The notes below the pieces were generated by a model, which had not been told where the DNA came from, made no database searches, and saw only the letters and a list, made by a program, of their open reading frames with translations. Shown piece by piece: positions 52,168 through 59,963 of a stretch of 64,000 bases of DNA; the first letter of the stretch is position 1, and each line of letters begins with the position of its first letter. A program made the position numbers and the translations under genes. Source of the stretch: Betaproteobacteria bacterium (GTDB taxonomy: Bacteria > Pseudomonadota > Gammaproteobacteria > Burkholderiales > Ga0077523); NCBI GenBank assembly GCA_016713305.1, contig JADJPK010000007.1, forward strand, positions 1-64,000, read 5' to 3'.

Positions 52168-53433
52168 ATGAGCGCCACTGCATTGAAGGAACCGACTGCG
52201 ACCGCGCAGGCGCCTTTCGACCCGGAGCAATACCGGGCCGATTTTCCGATCCTGTCCAACGTGCATCCGCACGGACATCGCCTCGTGTTCCTGGACAACG
52301 CTGCATCGAGCCAGATGCCGCGTCAGGTGATCGACCGTCTGGTCCACTACCAGACGCACGAGCACGCCAACATCCACCGGGGTGTGCACCTGCTGTCCGA
52401 ACGCGCGACCGAGGCCTACGAGAACGCCCGCCGCAGCGTGCAGCGTTTCCTCAATGCTCGCGAGGAACGGGAGATCATCTTCACCACCGGATGCACGGAG
52501 GGGATCAACCTGGTGATGCACGGTTACGGCCGCAAGTTCCTCGGGCCCGGTGACGAGATCGTGGTCACGCAGATGGAGCATCACTCCAACATCGTGCCGT
52601 GGCAGATGCTGTGCGAGGAGAAGGGGACGCGACTGCGCGTGGCTCCCATCGACGATTGCGGCGAACTCGTGTTCGAGGAGTACGAGAAGCTCTTCAACGA
52701 GCGCACGAAGTTCGCAGCGGTGACGCACGTGTCCAACGCTCTGGGCACCATCACCCCGATCAAGCGGATGATCGATGTGGCGCACGCGCACGGCGTGCCG
52801 GTGCTGGTGGATGGCGCCCAGGCGGCTCCCCATCTGAGCGTGGACGTGCAGGCGCTCGACTGTGATTTCTACGCGTTCTCCGGACACAAGCTTTGCGGAC
52901 CGACCGGCAGCGGCGCGTTGTACGGAAAGGCCAGGCTGCTGGAGAAGATGCAGCCGTTCAAGGGCGGCGGGGACATGATCCTGTCCGTCACCTTCGAAAA
53001 GACCACCTACAACACCATCCCGCACAAGTTCGAGGCGGGGACGCCGCCCATCGCCGCCATGATCGGGCTCGGCGCGGCCGTGGACTACCTCCAGGCGATC
53101 GGCCTCGACAGGATCGCGGCGCACGAGCACGCGTTGCTCGACTACGCTTCGCGGCGGCTCGTGGAGATTCCGGGCGTGCGGATCGTCGGCACGGCGCGCG
53201 AGAAGGCGGCCGTGGTGTCGTTCTACGTGGGGGACGTGCATCCCCACGACGTGGGCACGCTCCTCAACGAGGAAGGCGTGGCCGTGAGGACCGGGCACCA
53301 CTGCGCGCAGCCGGTGATGCAACGCTTCGGCATTCCCGCCACGGCCCGCGCCTCCTTTGCCCTGTACAACACACTTGCGGAGGTGGATGCCCTCGTGGAC
53401 GCCGTGCGCAAGGTGCAACAGCTGTTCGGTTGA
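52168..53433 (+). CDS. sufS: Cysteine desulfurase SufS
   Basis: A 421-aa group-II PLP cysteine desulfurase that takes sulfur from cysteine for cluster assembly. The PLP Lys is in YAFSGHKLCGPTGSGALYG; the persulfide Cys lies in VRTGHHCAQPVM; the PLP-stacking His is in TQMEHHSNIVPWQ. The short RTGHHC loop is the SufS type that needs a partner acceptor, here SufU immediately downstream. The first 20 residues are a little longer than usual. Confidence 0.96.
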   Translation: MSATALKEPTATAQAPFDPEQYRADFPILSNVHPHGHRLVFLDNAASSQMPRQVIDRLVHYQTHEHANIHRGVHLLSERATEAYENARRSVQRFLNAREEREIIFTTGCTEGINLVMHGYGRKFLGPGDEIVVTQMEHHSNIVPWQMLCEEKGTRLRVAPIDDCGELVFEEYEKLFNERTKFAAVTHVSNALGTITPIKRMIDVAHAHGVPVLVDGAQAAPHLSVDVQALDCDFYAFSGHKLCGPTGSGALYGKARLLEKMQPFKGGGDMILSVTFEKTTYNTIPHKFEAGTPPIAAMIGLGAAVDYLQAIGLDRIAAHEHALLDYASRRLVEIPGVRIVGTAREKAAVVSFYVGDVHPHDVGTLLNEEGVAVRTGHHCAQPVMQRFGIPATARASFALYNTLAEVDALVDAVRKVQQLFG

Positions 53434-53441
53434 CCGCCGCC

Positions 53442-53915
53442 ATGGACAGCAAGCAGCTCTACCAGGAGGTCATCCTCGATCACAACAAGAAGCCGCGCAA
53501 CTATGGCTCACTGGCGGACGCCACCCATCGCTCGGAAGGGCTGAACCCGTTGTGCGGAGATCACATCTGGCTGCACCTGCATGTGAAGGACGGTGTCGTC
53601 GAGCGCGTGGCGTTCGAGGGCCAGTCGTGCGCCATCTGCAAGGCATCGGCCTCGATGATGACGACTGTCATCAAGGGACGGTCGGTGGCCGAGGCGGAGG
53701 CGCTCGTGGAGGAATTCCGCCAGATGACCACGGGGCAGCTCGATCCGGACAAGCAGCCCAATCATCTCGGGCGGCTCGCCGTGTTTCGCGGCGTCAAGGA
53801 TCTGCCCTCGCGGGTCAAGTGTGCCATCCTGCCCTGGCACACCCTGCGTGCCGCGTTCGGCGAACGGCATACGGCCACGACGGAAGGGGAACATGATCCC
53901 GCGGCCGACAGGTGA
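53442..53915 (+). CDS. sufU: SufU-type sulfur acceptor/scaffold
   Basis: A 157-aa IscU-fold protein. The three Cys occur as NPLCGD, GQSCAICKASASMM and RVKCAILPWHTL. Between the second and third lies an insertion of about 20 residues, characteristic of SufU rather than IscU; SufU takes the persulfide from SufS in a zinc-dependent way in Gram-positives. The start is ATG 53442 just after the sufS stop; a TTG at 53430 is less likely. SufU instead of SufE in a proteobacterial suf operon is notable. Confidence 0.9.
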   Translation: MDSKQLYQEVILDHNKKPRNYGSLADATHRSEGLNPLCGDHIWLHLHVKDGVVERVAFEGQSCAICKASASMMTTVIKGRSVAEAEALVEEFRQMTTGQLDPDKQPNHLGRLAVFRGVKDLPSRVKCAILPWHTLRAAFGERHTATTEGEHDPAADR

Positions 53916-54046
53916 GTGCGACATGCGTCCGGTGGACGGGATTCCCGGCGAGGCAGGTCAAGCCCGGCGAGCCCGGATGAACAGACAAGGAAAATCATTG
54001 CCGGCCGCGCCGGCAGGCCGCCGGAGAGCGGGAACCGCGATACCTC

Positions 54047-54613
54047 ATGCCCAAGATCTCTGAAATCGAACCCACCCCCAATCCGAATGCACGCAAGTTC
54101 ATTCTGAAGGAGCCCTTGAGCTGGGGCGTCGCGCATTCCTTCGACAGCGCCGCCGAGGCGGAAAGCGATCCGCTGGCCAGGGCGCTCTTCGGGATCGAGC
54201 ACGTGACCAACGTGTTCTACGTCGACCACTGGATCACCGTGACGCAGGATGGATCGGCGGAGTGGGGGCCCCTCATGAAGGCGCTCGCCGTACCGATCCG
54301 GGAAGCCCCCGCGGCACAGGAACGTTCGGAGGCGCTGGCCGCCGCCGGTTCACCGCTGCTGGACCAGGAGCGCTATACGCCCGAGCAGCGCGAGAAACTG
54401 CAGCTCATCAGCGATCTGCTCGACGAACGGGTCCGCCCGTTCCTGCAGGGAGACGGCGGAGATCTCTTCATCGTGGGCCTCGAGGGGAACGAGCTTCACG
54501 TTCACTATCAGGGCGCGTGCGGCAGCTGCCCCAGTTCGCTGTCCGGGACGCTGGCCGGGATCGAGAGTCTCGTGCACCAGATCGACCCCGCGCTCGAAGT
54601 CGTTCCCGTCTGA
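54047..54613 (+). CDS. Nfu-type Fe-S scaffold/carrier
   Basis: A 188-aa protein with an N-terminal Nfu_N domain (residues 1-90; EIEPTPNPNARKFIL ... LFGIEHVTNVFYVDHWITVT) and a C-terminal NifU-like domain (about 110-188) carrying Cys158-x-x-Cys161 in GACGSCPSS. These proteins deliver [4Fe-4S] clusters to targets. The 131-base gap from sufU contains a GCCGGC-CGC-GCCGGC hairpin (54000-54014), so expression may be partly uncoupled from the upstream genes. Confidence 0.9.
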   Translation: MPKISEIEPTPNPNARKFILKEPLSWGVAHSFDSAAEAESDPLARALFGIEHVTNVFYVDHWITVTQDGSAEWGPLMKALAVPIREAPAAQERSEALAAAGSPLLDQERYTPEQREKLQLISDLLDERVRPFLQGDGGDLFIVGLEGNELHVHYQGACGSCPSSLSGTLAGIESLVHQIDPALEVVPV

Positions 54614-54623
54614 CCCGGTCGCC

Positions 54624-54941
54624 ATGGAGTGGGTCGCCGTCTGTCCGGCCGCGGATCTTTCCTCCGGGGAACATCGAAACGTGGAAATCGATGGAACCCA
54701 CGTGGTGGTCTTCAACCTGGAGGGCGAACTTTTTGCGCTCGAGGACGTCTGCACGCACGATGGGGGCCGTCTGACGGGGGGCTGCGTGGAAGGGGATCAG
54801 ATCGTCTGCCCGCGTCACGGCGCGCGGTTCTCGATCCGGACGGGTGAAGCCCTCACGGCGCCGGCCTACGAGCCCACGGCCGTCTTTCCGGTGCGTGTGC
54901 GTGAGGGTGTGATCGAGACAAGGGACGACCGCTGGGATTGA
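54624..54941 (+). CDS. Rieske-type [2Fe-2S] ferredoxin
   Basis: A 105-aa soluble Rieske protein. Ligands are Cys43 and His45 (VCTHDGG) and Cys62 and His65 (VCPRHGARF). It resembles the NirD/biphenyl-dioxygenase-ferredoxin type and is often found as the last gene of suf operons, where it may supply electrons. It starts 10 bases after the nfu gene and converges on the next minus-strand genes, with only 18 bases between. Confidence 0.92.
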   Translation: MEWVAVCPAADLSSGEHRNVEIDGTHVVVFNLEGELFALEDVCTHDGGRLTGGCVEGDQIVCPRHGARFSIRTGEALTAPAYEPTAVFPVRVREGVIETRDDRWD

Positions 54942-54959
54942 GCCGGCGCCTTTTCCCCC

Positions 54960-55508
54960 TCAGAAGCTGCGTACCCGCTCGAGCTCGAAGATCTGACCGC
55001 CGCGGAGAATCACGGAGGTCGTGAACGGATCCGATGCTGTCGGGTAGTACGTCCAGACCTTGGACCCGACGGCCCCGTCGAAACTCTGGTAGTCCGGTGT
55101 GCCTGCACGCGAGAAGAGTTCCGCCTCCGTCATGCCGCGATCGAGGCGCGAAAATGTCTCGAAGCTCATTCCCCGCGCGCTGGGACGTGCTGCCGCCAGC
55201 CGCTCGGTGACGTCGCGATTCGCTCGCCACTCCCGGTCTTCACGCAAACGGTCGTTGCGCAGGCGGTCATACTGACACTGCACTGTCTGACAGGGACCCC
55301 GCCGCAGGTCCCCGGCAGCCGGTACCCGGGTTCGGATGCCCGTTGCCGTTCCTGCGGCCCCCGCGGGAGCGCGATCGCCATAGTTCACCCTGCCGTTGGC
55401 ATCCGTCCAGCGGGCGACTTCTCCCCCTGACACCGGCTGAGACAGTGCAGCGATGGCAAGAAGTGCGCCGATCAACGAGCAGCCAAGCTGTCCCGGCGGC
55501 TCGCGCAT
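54960..55508 (-). CDS. Secreted DUF4124 protein with SmpA/OmlA-like region
   Basis: A 182-aa exported protein. A hydrophobic N-terminal segment (LGCSLIGALLAIAALS) is followed by a DUF4124 motif (VARWTDANGRVNYGDRAP, about 32-50), a Cys-containing coiled segment (GPCQTVQCQYDRLRNDRL) and a C-terminal part (FSRLDRGMTEAELFSRAGTPDYQ) like the SmpA/OmlA lipoprotein fold. DUF4124 is common in betaproteobacterial periplasmic proteins; function unknown. It shares CYT/TVQCQY-type segments with the upstream paralogue and starts 3 bases after that gene's stop. Confidence 0.78.
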   Translation of the reverse strand: MREPPGQLGCSLIGALLAIAALSQPVSGGEVARWTDANGRVNYGDRAPAGAAGTATGIRTRVPAAGDLRRGPCQTVQCQYDRLRNDRLREDREWRANRDVTERLAAARPSARGMSFETFSRLDRGMTEAELFSRAGTPDYQSFDGAVGSKVWTYYPTASDPFTTSVILRGGQIFELERVRSF

Positions 55509-55511
55509 CGG

Positions 55512-55982
55512 TTACCGGCCCCGCATCCGGATGGAGACCTGGGGTTCTCCGCGCGGCCCGTCGTGCGCCGGCCGCTGTACCGGCGGGTGGGGATTCACGA
55601 TGACACCGTGGCGGCGATAGAAGATGGGCGTGTCGTGTCGCGGGACTTCCTGGGGTGGGGGCGCCTGGGCCGCCCGCGTGCGCTCGGCGCGTTCGGCCCG
55701 GGACTGCATGTCACGGCGCCATTCGGCTTCCCGGACAAGCCGGTCGTCGCGCATCCGTTCGTACTGGCAGCGGATGGTGTAGCAGCCCGCGGGCGGATCG
55801 ACGGGATCGTTGCCCTGCAGCGCGATGGGAAGCCTCGATGCGTTGGCCGCAGCGGCCGGGCGCTCGCCGTAGTGGGTGACGCCGCGCTCGTCTACCCACT
55901 TGTAGACCTGGGCGAAAGCGCCCTGAGAAGCGATCAGCAAGGCGGCAAGACAGCACGAATGGCGAAGAAATCCGGGGCACAT
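55512..55982 (-). CDS. Secreted DUF4124 protein
   Basis: A 156-aa exported protein starting at ATG 55982 with signal peptide MCPGFLRHSCCLAALLIASQGAFA. DUF4124 follows directly (VYKWVDERGVTHYGERP), then a segment shared with the downstream paralogue (GCYTIRCQYERMRDDRLVREAEWR) and a low-complexity Pro/Arg/His tail. The frame extends 23 codons further upstream, but the signal peptide supports this start. It is cotranscribed with the next gene; function unknown. Confidence 0.75.
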   Translation of the reverse strand: MCPGFLRHSCCLAALLIASQGAFAQVYKWVDERGVTHYGERPAAAANASRLPIALQGNDPVDPPAGCYTIRCQYERMRDDRLVREAEWRRDMQSRAERAERTRAAQAPPPQEVPRHDTPIFYRRHGVIVNPHPPVQRPAHDGPRGEPQVSIRMRGR

Positions 55983-56139
55983 GCGTCCTCCGACCGATTC
56001 GGCCGGCGAAGATTCCTCGGCGACCCACGGGATGTCCCGCCTCGCCTCCACGCCATGATGCCGCAGGCGGAGGCGGCTGCAAAGTGCGGGGCCGCCGGGG
56101 GCGGCGATACCGCCGCTCGACCCCGGCGAATCCGCACGG

Positions 56140-56706
56140 TCAGTCCTTGAACGCCTCGATCTGGATGGCGATCTTCACTTCGTCGCTCACGGCGGGGACG
56201 TAAGCCTTCATTCCCCATTCGGAGCGCTTGATGGTGGTGGTCGCATTCGCGCCACACAGCGGCTTCTTGTTCATGGGGTGGTTGCCGCAGACGAAGGAGT
56301 CGATCGTCAGGGATACCGGCTTGGTGACGCCCAGCAATGTCAGGTCGCCATCCGCACCCACCAGCTTGTCGCCGCTGAAACGCAGATTGGACGCCTTGAA
56401 CATCATGGTGGGGAACTTGGCGACGTTGAAGAAATCCTCACCGCGCAAATGATCGTCACGCTTGGCAAGACCGGTGCTGATCGAGGCCGTGTCGATGGTG
56501 ATGTCGATGCTGCCGCTCCTGGCGGCAGCATCGAGGGTGATCTTGCCCTGGGACTTCTCGAAGGAACCGCGGGTGGTGGAGAAGCCCAGGTGGTTGATCT
56601 CGAAGGACGGATAGGTGTGGGTGGGGTCGGCCGTGTACGAATCGGCGGCGAAAGCGGGTGCCGCAAGGGCAAGCGAGGTGGCGGCAGCGACGAGCGCGAG
56701 TTTCAT
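56140..56706 (-). CDS. YceI-family periplasmic protein (third of three)
   Basis: A 188-aa lipocalin-like protein with signal peptide MKLALVAAATSLALAAPAFA. The YceI fold is clear: YTADPTHTYPSFEINHLGFSTTRGSFEKSQGKI, FFNVAKFPTMMFKASN, and LTLLGVTKPVSLTID. YceI proteins bind polyisoprenoids or similar amphipathic lipids in the periplasm. The CGNHPMNKKPLCG segment gives a possible disulfide. It is the last gene of the b561/YceI operon, and closest to the middle YceI copy. Confidence 0.92.
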   Translation of the reverse strand: MKLALVAAATSLALAAPAFAADSYTADPTHTYPSFEINHLGFSTTRGSFEKSQGKITLDAAARSGSIDITIDTASISTGLAKRDDHLRGEDFFNVAKFPTMMFKASNLRFSGDKLVGADGDLTLLGVTKPVSLTIDSFVCGNHPMNKKPLCGANATTTIKRSEWGMKAYVPAVSDEVKIAIQIEAFKD

Positions 56707-56815
56707 GTAGTTCTCCAGGGATTGACGGTGGTGCAGCGGGCGGCCGGTGTTCGGGCCGCGATTCGTGAGACTCGCGGCGGGAGGGGTCGAGAGTCCCGGA
56801 TTTCGTTGCCAAGGC

Positions 56816-57384
56816 TCAGTCGCGGAACGCTTCCACGGCCATCGTCAGACGCACGTCGTCGCCCGTGCCGGGCAGCCCCTTGGTGAGGCCGAACTCCGAG
56901 CGCTTGAACGTCGCCGACGCCATGCCGCCGCAGACGAACTTCTTGTTGATGGGATGGGTGATGCAATTGAATCCCGTCAGCGTCACCTTGACCGGTTTGG
57001 TCACGCCCAGAAGAGTGAACTCGCCCTCGGCTCCGGCCACCTTGTCGCCGTCGAAGAGCACCGTCGTGGACTTGAAGGTCATGGTGGGAAACTTCTCGAC
57101 GTTGAAGTAATCCTCGCCGCGCATCTGCTCGTCCCACTTGTCGATGCCCATGTCGATGGACGCGGCGTCGATGGTGAGATCCACCGAGCCCTGCCTGGCC
57201 TCGCGGTCGATGGTGATCTTGCCGGTGGCCTTGTTGAACCGGCCCATCTGCAGGGACAGTCCGAGATGATTGATGTGGAAGGAAGGAAGCTGTGCCGCGA
57301 ATCGAGCGTGAAGGATTCGGGCGCGGCCTGGACGGCGGTCGCGAGTGCCGTGGCCAGAAGCGTCGCGAGCGGGCGGATGATCAT
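56816..57384 (-). pseudogene. YceI-family periplasmic protein (second of three), frame broken by one missing base
   Basis: The start is ATG 57384 with signal MIIRPLATLLATALATAVQA. The frame goes well to FTLDSRHSF then derails; in the next frame the sequence resumes as PSFHINHLGLSLQMGRFNKATGKI and reads a full YceI domain to the stop at 56816 (FNVEKFPTMTFKS, LLGVTKPVKVTLTGF, KRSEFGL). Adding one C (TTCC to TTCCC, plus-strand 57285-57286) repairs it. The span of 569 nt is one short of 190 codons. Its segments closely match the third copy (FNV-KFPTM, LLGVTKPV, KRSEFG/WG), indicating duplication. Error or recent inactivation cannot be separated by eye. Confidence 0.78.
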
Positions 57385-57427
57385 GCGAAGGTTCTCCTCG
57401 GAATGTGCGGCACGGCGATCGACCGGA

Positions 57428-58030
57428 TCACTTGCCGGTGGTCGTGAACTTGAAACGGACCTGCACCTCGTAGGCGACCGTCTCGGGGTCGTTCCACGGG
57501 CCGTCCCCGATGCCGAAATCGCTGCGGTTCATGAGAAAGCTGCCTTCGAAGACCTGACCGCTTCCGGCGGGCTTGACGGTGAAGGGCGTCGTGACGGTCT
57601 TGCTCTTGCCCTTGATCGTCATGGTGCCCGTCAATTCGTAACGGTTGGGGCCCAGGGCTTTCACGGACGTGGAGGCGAAGGTCGCCTTCGGAAAGCGGGC
57701 TGCGTCGAACCATGCCTTGCGCACGACCTCGCCATTGGCTTCCTCGCTGCCCGCATCGATGCTGGCGATGTCCACGTCCAGTGAGGCCTTGGACGCTTCC
57801 GGCTTCCTGGCATCGAAATCGAGCTGAACGCTGAATCTGCGGAAGCGTCCTTCGACCGGCACGCCCATCTGCTTGGAGACGAAGGCCACTTCGCTCCTGG
57901 CCGGTTCCACGCTCAACGGTGCAGCGGTGGAGACGAGGGGTGCCGCGGCGGCCACGATGGCGAATGCGCAGGCAGAATCACGGGACAAGCGGAAGGCCGG
58001 GTGCATCTGGGAGGAGCGGAATTGATTCAT
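57428..58030 (-). CDS. YceI-family periplasmic protein (first of three)
   Basis: A 200-aa exported protein with a long n-region (MNQFRSSQMHPAFRLSRDS) before the hydrophobic core ACAFAIVAAAAPLVSTAA; ATG 58006 is an alternative start. YceI marks are VEPARSEVAFVSKQMGVPVEGRFRRF, RFPKATFASTSV and LTGTMTIKGKSKTVTTPF. It is more diverged from the other two copies, having a FLMNRSDFGIGDGPWND end typical of the E. coli YceI-like branch. It follows the cytochrome b561 gene by 22 bases. Confidence 0.9.
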   Translation of the reverse strand: MNQFRSSQMHPAFRLSRDSACAFAIVAAAAPLVSTAAPLSVEPARSEVAFVSKQMGVPVEGRFRRFSVQLDFDARKPEASKASLDVDIASIDAGSEEANGEVVRKAWFDAARFPKATFASTSVKALGPNRYELTGTMTIKGKSKTVTTPFTVKPAGSGQVFEGSFLMNRSDFGIGDGPWNDPETVAYEVQVRFKFTTTGK

Positions 58031-58052
58031 CGTGAGTTCGTGTGGTCCTGTC

Positions 58053-58598
58053 TCAGTGGGGGAACAGAAGCATGGATCGAAGCACGGAATCGCGGTCGAC
58101 CCAGTGATGCTTCAACGCGGCTGCAACATGGACGACGACAAGAGCCAGCATCAGATAGTTCAAGCTCTCGTGCCAGTCGAGCAGCACTTCGGCCAGGAGC
58201 AGATCCTTGGACAGCAGATCGGGGATGGGCCAGCGGGCGAAGTACACCGTCTGGAATCCCTTGGCCGAACTGAACAGCCAGCCCGTCAGAGGCACGGCCA
58301 GGGTGAGCAGGTACAGCAGCGCGTGCGAGACCCCCGAGGCTGCGCGCTGCCACGCGGGCATGCCCGGCGGCAAAGGCGGTGGGCGATGGGTGATCCGCCA
58401 GAGGATCCGGAGCAGCACCAGCGCGAAGATCGTGACGCCGGCCCACTTGTGATAGGAGTACAGCTTGAGTTTGATCGGCCCTGCGGACAGGGGCAGGTCC
58501 GCCATGTACAGCCCGAGGGCGAGGTTGGCGAGGATCGCCAGCGCGATCGCCCAATGGAGGACGATGGCGACGGCGGTGTAGCGGCGCGCGGCAGCCAT
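58053..58598 (-). CDS. Cytochrome b561 family protein (YceJ-like)
   Basis: A 181-aa four-helix inner-membrane cytochrome. Heme-ligand His candidates are in AIVLHWAIA (His15), YSYHKWAG (His50), LLDWHESLNY and LVVVHVAAALKHH. Members transfer electrons from the quinone pool or act in superoxide oxidation; YceJ-YceI pairing is known from E. coli. It starts 1 base after the marR stop and precedes three yceI genes. Confidence 0.92.
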   Translation of the reverse strand: MAAARRYTAVAIVLHWAIALAILANLALGLYMADLPLSAGPIKLKLYSYHKWAGVTIFALVLLRILWRITHRPPPLPPGMPAWQRAASGVSHALLYLLTLAVPLTGWLFSSAKGFQTVYFARWPIPDLLSKDLLLAEVLLDWHESLNYLMLALVVVHVAAALKHHWVDRDSVLRSMLLFPH

Positions 58599-58599
58599 C

Positions 58600-59091
58600 T
58601 CAGGACACCCGCCGCGAGGCCGCGATCATGCGGGACTTGGGGGTCGACCGGCCCGACGGGATGTCGTCCACCACCATGCGGGACGTGAGCCGGTCGAGAT
58701 AACTCTCGAGCCGTTCCAGTTCGCTTCCCTTCAATGCACCGAAGGCGCGCCGCAGATGCTCGACGTGCGGCGGAAACACCTCGGCAAAGAGCGCCTGGCC
58801 AGCGGGAGTGAGGCTCACGAATACCCCCCGCCGGTCGCCTTCGCACGTCACACGGGAAAGCAGGCCACGGGCCTCGAGTCGATCCAGCACGCCCGTGAGG
58901 GTGCCCTTGGTGATGAGGGTCCGCTCGCCCAGTTCCTTGCAGAGCAGGCCCGGCTGGTTTCCCAGGGTGGCGATCACGTCGAACTGCGCTGGCGTGAGTC
59001 CGGTCGTGCGCAGGTGGGCATCCGAATAGGCCTCGAAGGCCTGGAAGCACATGGCAAGGCGCCGCAGGGTTCTGAGAAATCGGTCGGGCAT
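58600..59091 (-). CDS. MarR-family transcriptional regulator
   Basis: A 163-aa winged-helix dimer. The core is GLTPAQFDVIATLGNQPGLLCKELGERTLITKGTLTGVLDRLEARGLLSR followed by the wing DRRGVFVSLTPAG. Such proteins repress their own operons until a phenolic or oxidising ligand is bound. It is first in the b561/YceI operon with a palindrome in its promoter, so it very likely controls these genes. Confidence 0.92.
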   Translation of the reverse strand: MPDRFLRTLRRLAMCFQAFEAYSDAHLRTTGLTPAQFDVIATLGNQPGLLCKELGERTLITKGTLTGVLDRLEARGLLSRVTCEGDRRGVFVSLTPAGQALFAEVFPPHVEHLRRAFGALKGSELERLESYLDRLTSRMVVDDIPSGRSTPKSRMIAASRRVS

Positions 59092-59120
59092 TGTTCGGGA
59101 CAGTCGTGCAGGGCGGGCGC

Positions 59121-59150
59121 AGAATAGTTCGCGTTAGAACCAAAAGTCAA
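59121..59150 (-). promoter_or_regulatory. Promoter and palindromic operator of the MarR-b561-YceI operon
   Basis: On the minus strand TTGACT (plus 59145-59150), an 18-base spacer and TATTCT (plus 59121-59126). Within the spacer GTTC-N6-GAAC (59127-59140) is a palindrome of the size MarR-type dimers bind; occupation would block the polymerase. Confidence 0.55.
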
Positions 59151-59228
59151 CGCATGGTTCCTCCACGGGGGAACGCGGGATGTGGTGGTCGGGGCGACAG
59201 GGAGAGGCGGCCCTTCCCGGGCCGTTCG

Positions 59229-59834
59229 TCAGAATCTGAGGACGAGATTGAGCGACAGGTCGTCGAAGTTGAACTCGCCCACCGTCGCGGCATCGCCCAC
59301 CTTCTGGAACCGCTGATACTCCAGGCGCAGCCCGCCCTGCGGCATGAAGAACCAGGTGACGCCGATGCCCGCCGTGGGTGCGAAGCCTGCGTCGGTCACG
59401 TTGGTGGCGGTGGAGAAGAACCGGTCCGCCTTGAGATCCCACCGGGCCACGCCTGCCTTGGCGTGCAGTTCGAATGCATTGCCCAGCGGCAAAAAGCCCA
59501 CTGCGCTGAGACCGACGGCGTAGCCGTCGCGCTCGCCGCTGATCGCCGTTCCGCTCAGCGTCCCGACCGTGCGTGTCTTGCCGAAGTTCGTGTAACCCAG
59601 TTCGATGCCGAAATGCTGCTGTACCTTGTGGGCCCCGAAGATCCGGAACGACGTGTCGGAATCGTCGCAGGTCCCCGCGAAATTGACGGCCGAAGCGGAA
59701 TTGCAGCTGTTCCGGGCCTTGGCCAGCCCGGTGCCCAGACCGAAGTAGTCCTCGTAATAGCGTGGCTGGGCGGCCTGGGCCCCGGTGGCGGAAACCAGCG
59801 CTGCGGCAAGCAGATACTTCGCGATCGAAGGCAT
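59229..59834 (-). CDS. Outer-membrane beta-barrel protein (OmpA-like N-terminal barrel/OmpW type)
   Basis: A 201-aa exported protein with signal peptide MPSIAKYLLAAALVSATGAQA and an eight-stranded barrel pattern of alternating strands (IELGYTNFGKT, GYAVGLSAVGFLPL, FELHAKAGVARWDLKA, GLRLEYQRFQKVG), ending in a C-terminal Phe (LNLVLRF) needed for Bam insertion. One Cys pair (SCNSASAVNFAGTC) probably closes an external loop. Role unknown: small porin-like or structural. It is between the MarR promoter and flhB, and monocistronic. Confidence 0.88.
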   Translation of the reverse strand: MPSIAKYLLAAALVSATGAQAAQPRYYEDYFGLGTGLAKARNSCNSASAVNFAGTCDDSDTSFRIFGAHKVQQHFGIELGYTNFGKTRTVGTLSGTAISGERDGYAVGLSAVGFLPLGNAFELHAKAGVARWDLKADRFFSTATNVTDAGFAPTAGIGVTWFFMPQGGLRLEYQRFQKVGDAATVGEFNFDDLSLNLVLRF

Positions 59835-59963
59835 GGGGAGCGTCTCCTGTCGTGCGGGCAGCGGCCCGCATCAAGGGGCATTATCGCAATGCCGCCGCAG
59901 GCTTCTCAACCCGGGGGATGACAACGGGGTGCGTGCTAAACTCGATCGAACCAGGATGGTGCC

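Noticed and set aside
59835..59963. Sigma-28 or sigma-54 promoter before flhB
   Set aside because: I found no sequence with acceptable spacing and core bases; only a weak TAAACT-like -10 was seen.
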